Notes under the pieces: model-generated | Database searches by the model: none | The model's input: only the letters and a program-made list of their open reading frames with translations | Told to the model about the DNA's origin: nothing | Position numbers and translations under genes: made by a program | Shown: positions 53,392-62,900 of the stretch, piece after piece | Position numbering within the stretch: position 1 is the stretch's first letter | Layout: each line of letters starts with the position of its first letter | Assembly (NCBI GenBank): GCA_965199745.1 | Contig: CBDATB010000007.1 | Location: forward strand, 5,355-69,354 | Length of the DNA: 64,000 nt | Origin: CBDATB01 sp965199745 | GTDB taxonomy: Bacteria; Bacteroidota; Bacteroidia; Cytophagales; Flammeovirgaceae | Direction: 5' to 3'

Positions 53392-54825
53392 GTGAAACTC
53401 ATTATATTAATTGCAAAGAAAACTTGGGGGGAAATAATAGATAGAAAGGCATCAAAGTGGATGATAGTCTTTTTGAATACTGTATTACTCATAGTAACAT
53501 ATATGGGTAATAGTAATGTAGTGAAGCACAACGACAGAGCTAAAGAATTAAAAAAGGAAGTAAGAAGAAACTGGGAAAATAACCCAGATAAACACCCTCA
53601 TCGCATGGCTCACTATGGCTATGTGGTTTTTAGAACTAAATATCCATTGAGCTTCTTTGATACTGGGTTGGATACTTATGTTGGTAACTCAATATTTCTT
53701 GAAGCTCATAAACAAAATACTGTTAATTTCTCTGAAGCAAGTTTTACAGATAATTTACTAAGGTTTGGAGATATATCGGCAAGTATGATATTTCAGCTGT
53801 TGATACCACTACTTATTTTCGTTTGTGGATACGGTATAGTTGCAAGAGAAAGAGAGAGTGAAACACTGAAATTATTGATTATTCAAGGTGCTAGTTGGCA
53901 AAAGATATTATTAGGTAAATCAACAGGTCTTTTTCTTTTAAGCTTGACTGTTATATTACCCATAATGGTGTTAAACATATTTCTACTTGTCTTCAACGAT
54001 ACTTCTCTAATTACACCAGAGACCTACCTTAGGTATGGTCTAATAGTAGTATTTTACTTCATCTACTTCTCAACACTTTCTCTGTTTACAGTATTAACAT
54101 CAACCATAACTCGCTCTTCAAAGTTATCTCTTAGCTTACTGTTGGGTTATTGGCTGTGCTTCATTATTGCATTTCCTAAAATCTCTCAAGTTATAGGACA
54201 GTCTATTTTTCCTTCATCTTCAAAAGTCGAATTTGATATAGCAGTAGAAAATGAAACCTTGAAACACGGTGATAGCCATAACCCAGATGATTCATACTTT
54301 AAAAACATCAAAGATTCATTACTGCTGGTACATCGTGTGAGTTCCGTACAAGAACTTCCCTTCAACTATAGTGGATTTATAATGAAAGAGGGAGAAAAGT
54401 TAAATTCTAAGATTTATAACAGACATAAGTCTGAGTTAGTACAGACTTACCTCCAACAGTATAATTTTGTCAAATGGATGTCTTTAATTAATCCATATAT
54501 AGCCATAAATAGTATTTCAATGGCTTTATCTGGCACTGACTACCAAGAATACGATAACTTTCAAAGCCAGGCAGAGAACTACAGATACTTTCTAGCCCAA
54601 ACATTAAATGACTTACACATAAAATATGTTGCTAATGATATCAAATCATCGGCTGATAAAAGAGCGGCCTTAAGTAAAAAGTACTGGCAAGAAATCAAGG
54701 ATTTTAATTATAAATTTATAGATACTAGGATAATTCTCAAACAAGAAGTAGCTTCAGTTTCAGCACTATTTATGTGGTTTATAGGGCTAGCTTTTCTAAC
54801 AACCAGATTCACTAAATATTACTGA
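53392..54825 (+). CDS. ABC-2-type permease, DUF3526-like (first)
   Basis: This starts at GTG 53392, with no convincing upstream start, and has 477 residues. One N-terminal helix and about five C-terminal helices flank a large extracytoplasmic region (about 40-130 and 290-440) typical of the DUF3526-containing permeases. Conserved segments are IVARERESETLKLLIIQGAS and GKSTGLFLLSLTVILPI. It follows the receptor pseudogene by 38 bp and lies 14 bp upstream of a second permease, so the two probably form a heterodimer with the ATPase at 56203. Confidence 0.8.
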   Translation: MKLIILIAKKTWGEIIDRKASKWMIVFLNTVLLIVTYMGNSNVVKHNDRAKELKKEVRRNWENNPDKHPHRMAHYGYVVFRTKYPLSFFDTGLDTYVGNSIFLEAHKQNTVNFSEASFTDNLLRFGDISASMIFQLLIPLLIFVCGYGIVARERESETLKLLIIQGASWQKILLGKSTGLFLLSLTVILPIMVLNIFLLVFNDTSLITPETYLRYGLIVVFYFIYFSTLSLFTVLTSTITRSSKLSLSLLLGYWLCFIIAFPKISQVIGQSIFPSSSKVEFDIAVENETLKHGDSHNPDDSYFKNIKDSLLLVHRVSSVQELPFNYSGFIMKEGEKLNSKIYNRHKSELVQTYLQQYNFVKWMSLINPYIAINSISMALSGTDYQEYDNFQSQAENYRYFLAQTLNDLHIKYVANDIKSSADKRAALSKKYWQEIKDFNYKFIDTRIILKQEVASVSALFMWFIGLAFLTTRFTKYY

Positions 54826-54839
54826 GTATTACAAATAAG

Positions 54840-56201
54840 ATGAAAATAATTTTACTTAAAAGTTTTCTCCGTTCTAAAGCTTCCCTATCAGGTTTATGTA
54901 TACTTCTTTTGTTGGGTATTATCAGTCTTAATATTGGTAAAAACTTTTTAAAAAAGCATACCAAATTGGTAAATCATACTGCCGTTTACCAAGAAAATAA
55001 AATCAAAAAACATATAAAAAACGCATCCGATGACTTGGGCTTACTACTTTATTATGCGCAATTTGGTTTGGTAAACCAAATGCCTCATTTGGCTGGTTTA
55101 TCAATAGGAGTCAGAGATATTAATCCCACCACTCAGAGCGTCAGTATTCGCAATCTGGAAGAACAAAAATATGCGAGCGAACTGATTAATCCCTATTATC
55201 AGCTACTGGGAAAAATGGATCTAAGTTTTGTTTTTATCTACTTCTTCCCTCTAATTATTATCACCCTCTGTTTCAGTATTATATCTGAAGAAAAAGAAAG
55301 TGGAAGATGGAAAATGATAGTCATGCAATCAAGCAATTTTTTAAAAGTTATCAGATTTAAGTTTCTTATTCATTATGTATTTATTTTGATTATCACACTA
55401 ATGCTACTATTGATAGGTGGTTTATATTTGAGTATCCCACTAAGTCTGGCATTTGGAATCCACAGTATTTTATCTGTTTTCTATATTACCTTTTGGTTTG
55501 CTTTATGCTGGCTTGTTATTAGTTTTAATAAAGGATCAAACACAAACTTGCTTAGCTTATTATTTTTATGGGTGACACTCTGTTTAATTGCACCAGCGAT
55601 CATTAAATCAGTAACAATTATATTATTTCCTCTTCACGAAACCTATGATACAATGATAGAAAGTAGGGAAGGTTATCATAAGAAGTGAGATTTAGAAAAA
55701 AAACCTACTGTTAAAAGGTTCCATGAAGAGTATCCCCAATTTTCTCATTATCAACATCCTGAAGGTAAAAACTTCAGTTGGCTGTGGTATTATGCTATGC
55801 AATACATGGGCGATGTTGAGTCTAGAGATAGTGCTGAAAAATTAATAAAAAAACTAAACCAAAGAACTAGCTTCGTAAAGCTAGCAGGATTATTTATCCC
55901 TCCCATACATACGCAGCTAGGTTTCAATAATTTAGCAAAATCTGATGCAAAAAATTATACTAACTACTTAATTGAATTAGAAAAATTTCACGAAAGAAAA
56001 AGAATACATTTTTATCCTAAAATTTTTACTACAAATAGTATAGATATTAATGATTGGAAGGATTTATCCTTAAAATTTTTCAATGAGCAGCGAAAGATTA
56101 GCGTTGTTAGGCTAATTTTGCCTTTGATTACAGCGATATTAATTCTGAATATTTGGTCAATAATTAATTTTAGAAAACTTTTAAAAATAAATACTCCATA
56201 A
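54840..56201 (+). pseudogene. ABC-2-type permease, DUF3526-like (second), interrupted by an in-frame TGA
   Basis: An ATG at 54840 opens a frame that runs to a TAA at 56201 (about 453 codons) except for a TGA at 55686-55688. The downstream part stays in the same frame. An early helix is followed by SIISEEKESGRWKMIVMQSS and a five-helix core (about 130-275), then the DUF3526 region. At the stop, EGYHKK[stop]DLEKKPTVKRF aligns with the W-D-x-x-K motif I recall in relatives (WDVDPK-like), so a single TGG-to-TGA change is likely. The downstream half (HPEGKNFSWLWYYAMQYMGD) is well preserved, so the change is recent or read through. It overlaps no neighbour and precedes the ATPase by 1 bp. Confidence 0.82.
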
Positions 56202-56202
56202 A

Positions 56203-56898
56203 ATGCTAGTTGCCACAAATTTATGTAAATACTACGGGGCTGAAATAGCTTTAAATAATTTGAATCTGAATATTAAGGCAGGAGAAATCTTTGTCCTTTT
56301 AGGACATAATGGCGCAGGTAAAACTACTACCATTGATTGTTTTTTGGGCTTTACAAAACCTACAAGCGGAGAAGCTGTTATCGATGAATTAAATGTAGAA
56401 TACAATACTACTGAAATAAGGAAAAAAGTTGCTTACATACCTGATAATGTAAGCTTGTACCTTGAGCTTAATGCCATAGAAAATCTATCATTTTTTTGCT
56501 CATTGGCAGACCTACATTATGAGAAAGAGGAGCTTGTAAACTTTCTGAACGAAGTAGGGCTACCATTAAAGTTCCAACAACAGCCCTTGCGCGGTTACTC
56601 CAAAGGAATGAAACAAAAAGTTGGTATTGCAATAGCCTTAGCTAAAAAAGCAAAGGTTTTATTTTTGGATGAACCTACTAGCTTTCTCGATCCTAAATCT
56701 TCTAACGAGCTTTGTAATATTATATCAGATTTAAGAAATAAAAAAACAACCGTCCTAATGTCATCACACGATTTGTTTAGGTCAAAGAACCTTGCGAGTA
56801 GAATAGGAATTATGAAAAACGGTGAATTAGTATCTGTTATTAATCCGTCGGAAATTAATATAAATGAATTGGAAAAATTATATCTCGAAGTTGTGTAA
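56203..56898 (+). CDS. ABC transporter ATP-binding protein of the DUF3526 permease pair
   Basis: This has 231 residues. Walker A GHNGAGKTTTIDCFLGFTKP, the signature YSKGMKQKVGIAIALAKKAK (a non-classical SKG variant, as in NosF/CcmA-like ATPases) and Walker B VLFLDEPTSFLDPKS are present, followed by SSHDLFR. It starts directly after the second permease gene. With both permeases intact it would make a full ABC-2 transporter, probably exporting a small molecule. Confidence 0.88.
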   Translation: MLVATNLCKYYGAEIALNNLNLNIKAGEIFVLLGHNGAGKTTTIDCFLGFTKPTSGEAVIDELNVEYNTTEIRKKVAYIPDNVSLYLELNAIENLSFFCSLADLHYEKEELVNFLNEVGLPLKFQQQPLRGYSKGMKQKVGIAIALAKKAKVLFLDEPTSFLDPKSSNELCNIISDLRNKKTTVLMSSHDLFRSKNLASRIGIMKNGELVSVINPSEININELEKLYLEVV

Positions 56899-57117
56899 AA
56901 TAAACTATAACTCACTACTCAAGAGAGTTTCCTAAAACCCTATTTCTACCAAAAAGTAGACTTTTAGCAAGTAAATAAGTTTTTTTCTGCCATTTTTTAC
57001 AGCATATAACAGTGTTTTATGTATACCTGTGAAACACAAAATTACCCTCCTTTCAAGATATATTTCATTTGAAAATATACTCCCAAAATGTTACCTGATT
57101 ATAATTAATTTTTTATT

Positions 57118-57525
57118 TTGAATAAAATAGTACACAAACATATTATCTTATTTGATGGTTTTTGTAACCTATGCAACTGGTCGGTTAATTTCATTATCGA
57201 TAGGGATAAAAAAGGTAAAATTTCTTTTGCTGCTTTACAGTCGGAAATAGGTCAGCAGCTTTTAGACAGCTATGGTTTAGCTACTAAAGATTTTGATAGT
57301 TTAGTTTTTATAAGTAACAATAAGGTATTTCAAAAGTCGAGTGCTGCGCTAAGCATTGCGCAAAGGATGGATAGGCCTTGGCCTTTATTACAGATATTCT
57401 TCATTATACCCAAGTGTCTCAGAGATAAACTCTATGTATTTGTTGCCAAAAATAGATATCGTTGGTTTGGCAAAAGACAGTCCTGCCGTGTGCCTACAGC
57501 TGCCTTAGCAAGTAGGTTCATATAA
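57118..57525 (+). CDS. DCC-family thiol-disulfide oxidoreductase-like protein
   Basis: This has 135 residues from a TTG start. The signature DGFCNLCNWSVNFIIDRD (about 13-30) carries the DxxCxxC motif of the DCC1-like family. Then come KISFAALQSEIGQQLL and a late CRVPTAA. The fold is thioredoxin-like. The family's substrate is unknown. It stands alone, 219 bp after the ABC operon. Confidence 0.85.
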   Translation: MNKIVHKHIILFDGFCNLCNWSVNFIIDRDKKGKISFAALQSEIGQQLLDSYGLATKDFDSLVFISNNKVFQKSSAALSIAQRMDRPWPLLQIFFIIPKCLRDKLYVFVAKNRYRWFGKRQSCRVPTAALASRFI

Positions 57526-57825
57526 GCCGATTTAATCGGGTGGAATGTGTTGATATGGAAATGATTAAATAATTTATCTCAATAAATATGTTTACTGTTG
57601 CTGCTATACTAGTTTTGCACGAATATTGAACAGGATAATTCTAAATGACGTTTTTACGAGGCTAAAATGGCTGGAATTGCCGATCTTTGATTATTCATAC
57701 ATAAAAACAATGATTATTTTCATCAAATATAATAAAACACACCTCCGTTAGGAGCAAAACCTTTGATTCGTGTACGTATAGCGTTGTAAAAACGCCACGC
57801 TGAGTTATTAAAAAAATGAACAATC
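57526..57825. other. 300-bp intergenic region
   Basis: AT-rich spacer before the M23 peptidase. A TAGTTTTG (57610-57617), then C, resembles a -7 element but has no proper -33 partner. Nothing else is recognisable. Confidence 0.4.
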
Positions 57826-58614
57826 ATGAAACCATCACCACTGCTATTAGTGCTGCTGCTTTTTTTAGCCCATCTATCCTTTGCACAAGACCAAAATGCA
57901 TACAGAGAACTTGAAAAAATCGAAGAAGAATGGAATAAAATTACTATCGATGAAGTGACTATTGATCCCGTTCATATTGACAAAATTGACTGGATAAAAA
58001 ATAAAAAAACAAGTTCCCAAAAACCGAACAAACCAACAGAAATAGTAGTAGACAATGTAGTTCCTATCAAAAAGGGTAATAAGTCACCAAAAGAAAAAAT
58101 AGAAAGGGACAATATTATCCCTCCAAAAAAGAGTGATCAACCGAAAGAAAAAATAGAAATTAACCCCAGACCAAACGATAAAAAAAATGAGCAAAAAACA
58201 GAAGAAATAGATGAGCAGTCAGCGATTCCTTCACGCTATCCACTACCCAAAAATGGTACAGCCATCACGTCTAATTTCGGATACCGCGTACATCCCAGAT
58301 ACAAAGTAAAAAGGTTTCATAATGGAGTAGACATCAGTGCTCCAAAAGGAACTAAAGTGTATTCCACTGCCAAAGGAAAAATATTAAGTGCAGGACGAGT
58401 CAATGGCTACGGAAAATATATCGTTATTAAACATAACAGACACTACAAAACTGCCTATGCACATCTAGACAAGATAGTGGTAAAAAAAGGACGAAAAGTA
58501 AAATTAGGCGAGATCATCGGACGCGTAGGCAACACGGGCATGGCCACCGGAAACCACCTACATTACGAGGTAATTAAAGGCAATAAAAAAGTAAATCCGA
58601 GAAAATATTGGTAA
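57826..58614 (+). CDS. M23-family metallopeptidase (cell-wall endopeptidase)
   Basis: This has 262 residues. A signal peptide (about 1-20, ending SFAQ) precedes a low-complexity Lys/Glu/Pro-rich linker (about 55-135, rich in KEKIE repeats). The catalytic LytM domain (about 140-262) has zinc ligands in HNGVDIS (first His and the Asp) and in GNHLHYEV (HxH), with the catalytic His in YAHLDKI. It cleaves peptide cross-links in peptidoglycan, or serves as a regulatory scaffold if inactive, but all ligands are present, so it should be active. It lies upstream of the porV-type gene. Confidence 0.92.
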   Translation: MKPSPLLLVLLLFLAHLSFAQDQNAYRELEKIEEEWNKITIDEVTIDPVHIDKIDWIKNKKTSSQKPNKPTEIVVDNVVPIKKGNKSPKEKIERDNIIPPKKSDQPKEKIEINPRPNDKKNEQKTEEIDEQSAIPSRYPLPKNGTAITSNFGYRVHPRYKVKRFHNGVDISAPKGTKVYSTAKGKILSAGRVNGYGKYIVIKHNRHYKTAYAHLDKIVVKKGRKVKLGEIIGRVGNTGMATGNHLHYEVIKGNKKVNPRKYW

Positions 58615-58672
58615 AAAAATAATCAAACAAAATATAGCTTGTGCAGTAGTCATACCCCGGCGAGTACTACAC

Positions 58673-58701
58673 TTGCCAGCGCATTGTGAGAAGTATCTTT
58701 G
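58673..58701 (+). promoter_or_regulatory. Candidate promoter for the porV-type gene
   Basis: TTG (58673-58675) and TATCTTTG (58694-58701), then C, are spaced by 18 bp, in line with the Bacteroidota consensus. The leader would be about 135 nt. Confidence 0.45.
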
Positions 58702-58840
58702 CAAAACTTAAACTCAACGCAACTTAGCAAAGCCACACTGAAAAAATTGAACCTTTACACGAAAATTTTGTGTTTTGTAAAATAAAAAGTGTAAACGAGC
58801 ATTGATAACTAAATTAGTCACTTTATTATTAATTTCATAA

Positions 58841-59950
58841 ATGTATCGTTCGATTATTCACCTGCTCTTTTGCTCAATTTTAGGCACTACCTCGATAGCT
58901 CAGAATACAACCAAGTACAGTAACGAATTTTTATCTATTGGGGTAGGATCCAGATTTTTAGCCATGTCTAACGGGGGAGCAGCACTGGCAGATGATGTAA
59001 CAGCAGCCTATTGGAATCCGGCAGGACTCATGGGGGTACATACCAAATACGAAATATCAGCTATGCACGCTACTTACTTTGGTGGCATTGCCAACTACGA
59101 CTACATAAGTTTTGCCACAACTGTCGACAGGGCTAGTAGGGTAGCTTTTTCGCTTATTCGTTTGGGTGTGGACAATATACCCGACACCCGTTTCTTGTTT
59201 GCCCAAGGCAGCGCAATACCCGATTTTGATAATATTCGCTCTTTCTCTATTGCCGACTATGCGCTGCTTTTTTCCTATGCGCGACGCTCTGCTACTATCA
59301 GGGGATTGCGAGTAGGCATTAATTTTAAAATTATTTATAGAAGTGCCGACATCTTTGCCAATGCTTGGGGCTTTGGTTTGGATGCAGGCCTACAATATAC
59401 GCGCAAGAATTGGAATTTTGGACTTATGGCACGAGATATTACTGGCACCTACAATACTTGGTTTGTAAACCCTGAAACGCTATACGACGTTTTCTCTAGC
59501 ACAGGCAACACTATACCTGATAACTCAATAGAAGTAACGCTGCCGCGCTTATTAGCAGACATAGCTTACAAGACGCGCTTGCAGAGCGTTGGTCTCACAC
59601 TAAATATCGGTGCCGATCTTACTTTCGACGGTAGAAGAAATACGCTGTTAAATACTGATATATTTTCAGTTGATCCACACGCAGGGGTGGAACTAGATTT
59701 TAAGCAAATATTGTTTCTAAGGGCAGGAGCCGGACAATATCAGGAGATTAAAAATTTTGATGGCACTTTTCAGCCCAGCTTAAAGCCTGCTTTCGGAATA
59801 GGCTTTCGCGTTAAAAATATCATCTTAGATTATACGTTGAGCAACGCGCTGGCTGACGGAGAGGCAATATATTCTCATATATTCTCTGTAAAAGTAAGTT
59901 TTAACAAATCCAGCAGTAATATACCTAGATATGAGAAAGAACACGAGTAG
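58841..59950 (+). CDS. PorV/PorQ-family outer-membrane protein of the type IX secretion system
   Basis: This has 369 residues. A signal peptide (about 1-20) is followed by FLSIGVGSRFLAMSNGGAAL and DDVTAAYWNPAGLMGV, the FadL-like opening shared by PorV and PorQ. Then come alternating amphipathic strands of a beta barrel with a final VSFN. PorV shuttles T9SS cargo from the translocon to the PorU sortase; PorQ anchors PorZ. The location directly upstream of a PorU2-type peptidase favours PorV-like, but the name PorV is not certain. It has its own candidate promoter about 140 bp upstream. Confidence 0.85.
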   Translation: MYRSIIHLLFCSILGTTSIAQNTTKYSNEFLSIGVGSRFLAMSNGGAALADDVTAAYWNPAGLMGVHTKYEISAMHATYFGGIANYDYISFATTVDRASRVAFSLIRLGVDNIPDTRFLFAQGSAIPDFDNIRSFSIADYALLFSYARRSATIRGLRVGINFKIIYRSADIFANAWGFGLDAGLQYTRKNWNFGLMARDITGTYNTWFVNPETLYDVFSSTGNTIPDNSIEVTLPRLLADIAYKTRLQSVGLTLNIGADLTFDGRRNTLLNTDIFSVDPHAGVELDFKQILFLRAGAGQYQEIKNFDGTFQPSLKPAFGIGFRVKNIILDYTLSNALADGEAIYSHIFSVKVSFNKSSSNIPRYEKEHE

Positions 59951-59984
59951 TTTTTAATTTCTTAGCTAAACTTTTTTATCGGAT

Positions 59985-62900
59985 ATGGCAAGTAAGCAAA
60001 TGAAGTTTTGGCAGTCAATTATATTTTCAGCAAATCTATACATCGCTTCAATATTTTCATTATCTGCACAATATGCTAACGATTGGATTAGTTTTAATAA
60101 AACTTATTACAAAATTGAATTAAAGCGAGAAGGCATCTACCGCTTAACGTACCAAAACCTAATCAGTGTCAATTTTCCGGTAGGGCAAGTCGACCCAATA
60201 AATATACAAATGTTTTTCAGAGGGCAAGAGATTCCTATCCGTGTTGTTGATAGAGGAGCAAGTGATATTATTGATGAGGCAGACTATATAGAGTTTTATG
60301 GTATTGGCAATGATAACGCCTTGGACAAAGCACTCTACCAAAACCAAGCAGATATTACCAACCCTTATGAAACTTTATATAGCGACAGGACTGCTTATTT
60401 TCTTACCTTTAGCCGCGACGGTACACTCGGGCTAAGAATTCAAGATGCACCCACAGCGGCAAGTACCCCGCAGGTTGACTATTATAAAGGACAAGTAATA
60501 TTATCTGAAAAAAATCCTAGTAATTTTGCTTTTGGAACCGTATATCCTACAAACCTTCAAACAACCAATATTGCAGCTTTTGACGCTAATTGGTCTAGCG
60601 CAAAAGGTTTCACAGGGGCAGCTAGAGGTTTTTTCACACACGATCAGTCCAATCAAATAAAAGTAGACCATACCCTGAACATCACAAATTACTACTACGA
60701 TGCCGCCGATCAACCGAGTATTAAAGTATTTATGACCGGACGTTCTCATACACAGCATACGGTAGAAATTTGGGTGGGTACTTCGGCAAACAACCAGCGA
60801 AAAGTAGGTACACTACAATTTGGCGGTTTTGAAAATGGTCTTTTTGAAACTGCACTCAACGAATCAGACTTTCCGACTAATGACGGACAGCTGGTTGTCA
60901 GCTATGTGCTATTACGTGCAACACCTGCAAACTATGAATTCGTATCGCTATCAGCTATCGAGGTGAACTACCCCAAAACACTTGATATGCAAAACCAACC
61001 TTTACGAGAATTTATGTTTTACAATAATAGAGTTCGTGCCACTATTAACAATGCTCTCAATAATGCAACTACCTTCCTGATTGTTGACTCAATGCAGGTA
61101 AAAAATATATCTACCACTGAGCCTTCAGCCGGGCAAGTTACTTTTAGCGTTGCCTCAGAAAGTACTAAACCAGTAAAAGTACATATACAAAGTATACCCT
61201 CCCAACCAATCAGTATCCAACGAGTGACTCTATCGCCTATTGACACACAAAAGAACTACCTGATACTAACGCACAGTACTCTGTTGAGTGGAAATGCTGT
61301 TGCTAATTATGCTAATTATCGCGCTTCTGTCCAAGGGGGCAGTTTTAATACCGACATCCAAACAGTAGAGCATTTGTATAACCAATTTACTTACGGAGAA
61401 GTAAGCCCTTTGGCTTTCAGAAGATATGCAACTTATATGATTGAACAGGGCAATCCGGCATTTTTATTTATCATTGGTAGGGGTTTAGATGTATTACACC
61501 GATACGAACATAATCGACCAGCTTCAGAATCATGGGGCTTCAAAAGTCTTGTACCTGCTTACAGTTTTCCACCTTCAGATTTTGCTATTACCGAAGGCTT
61601 AAATGGTTTGCCTAACGTACCTGCTATTCCAACGGGAAGACTCTGCGCTACCAATACCCAACAAATTGTCAACTATTTTAATAAGGTGAAGGAACACGAA
61701 GAATCTTTACCCAGCGATTTATGGCATAAAAGATTTTTGCATCTGACGGGAGGAAAAACCAACGCTGAACAAGAACGCTTTGCAAGTTTTGGCATTAGTG
61801 TAGGAAATATTGCTGAAAATAAGTATATGGGTGCGCAGATAACTCCGTTCAAAAAAGGAGGACTAGCCACTGCCGAAATAATCCGAGTCTCGGATCAGCT
61901 GAATGAAGGAGTGGGTTTAATTTATATGTTTGGCCATTCTTCTACCACTTTCACGGATTTTAGTGTAGGAAATGTTAGTAATGATGTGTACGGATATAAT
62001 AACCAAGGTAAATATCCTTTCATGCTGGTTAATGGCTGTAATGCAGGTAATGTTTTTCAGCGCGGTAATGACACAAGAACGCTAGGCGAAGACTGGGTAC
62101 TCACCCCGAACAGAGGTGCCATTGCTTTTATGGCACACAGCTACTTCGCCTTCGACCTTTTCCAAGCCCAATACAATAACTCTTTGTACACGACATTTTA
62201 CGCCGACAGTGCTTTCATTTATCGCCCCATTGGTGAGAGTGTACAAAAAGCTATCGAACGCTTTGCCGCTATTAATAGCAACAATATTAGTGCTTTGTCT
62301 AATGCTCAGCAGTTTGTATTACAAGGCGATCCAGCTGTACGCATATTCAATGCACCCAATCCTGACTATATGCCAGACCAATCAGGAATATATGTTTTAG
62401 AAAATGAATCTGGTAATCGGGTAAATGCACAAAATGATTTTTTTCAAATTATACTACCCATAAGTAACTTTGGCAGAGTAGACATCGATAGTGTTACTCT
62501 ACGTGTAAAACGTACTTTTCCCAATGGAACAATCCAACAAGTATCGCAATTCAAAATAGCACCAGTTTTTTATAGAGACAGTATTAGCATAAAAATCAAG
62601 CAGGCAGAAAAAGACAGAGAAATTGCTGTTGGAGACAATATTTTTACCTTCATCATCGATCCCGAGAATGCCATCCCCGAACTTCGTACAACCAATAACA
62701 TAGCAACGTACAAGCTATTTCTTCCCCGGAGCGGTTTAAGTATTGTTAAACCTTATCGTTACAGCATAGCCAATAAAGCTAAATTAAGCGTATACATGCA
62801 TAACTCTGATTTTTTAGAAAGAAATAGAAACTATATTTTCCAATTAGATACCTCTGTAAATTTCCAAAGTGCGGCCTTTACGCAAGGTACTGCCAGAGGT

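Noticed and set aside
50843..56201. Reassignment of TGA to an amino acid in this organism
   Set aside because: Several intact genes in the window end in TGA at the expected length, and the residues expected at the interrupted sites differ (Gly, Trp), so no single code change fits.
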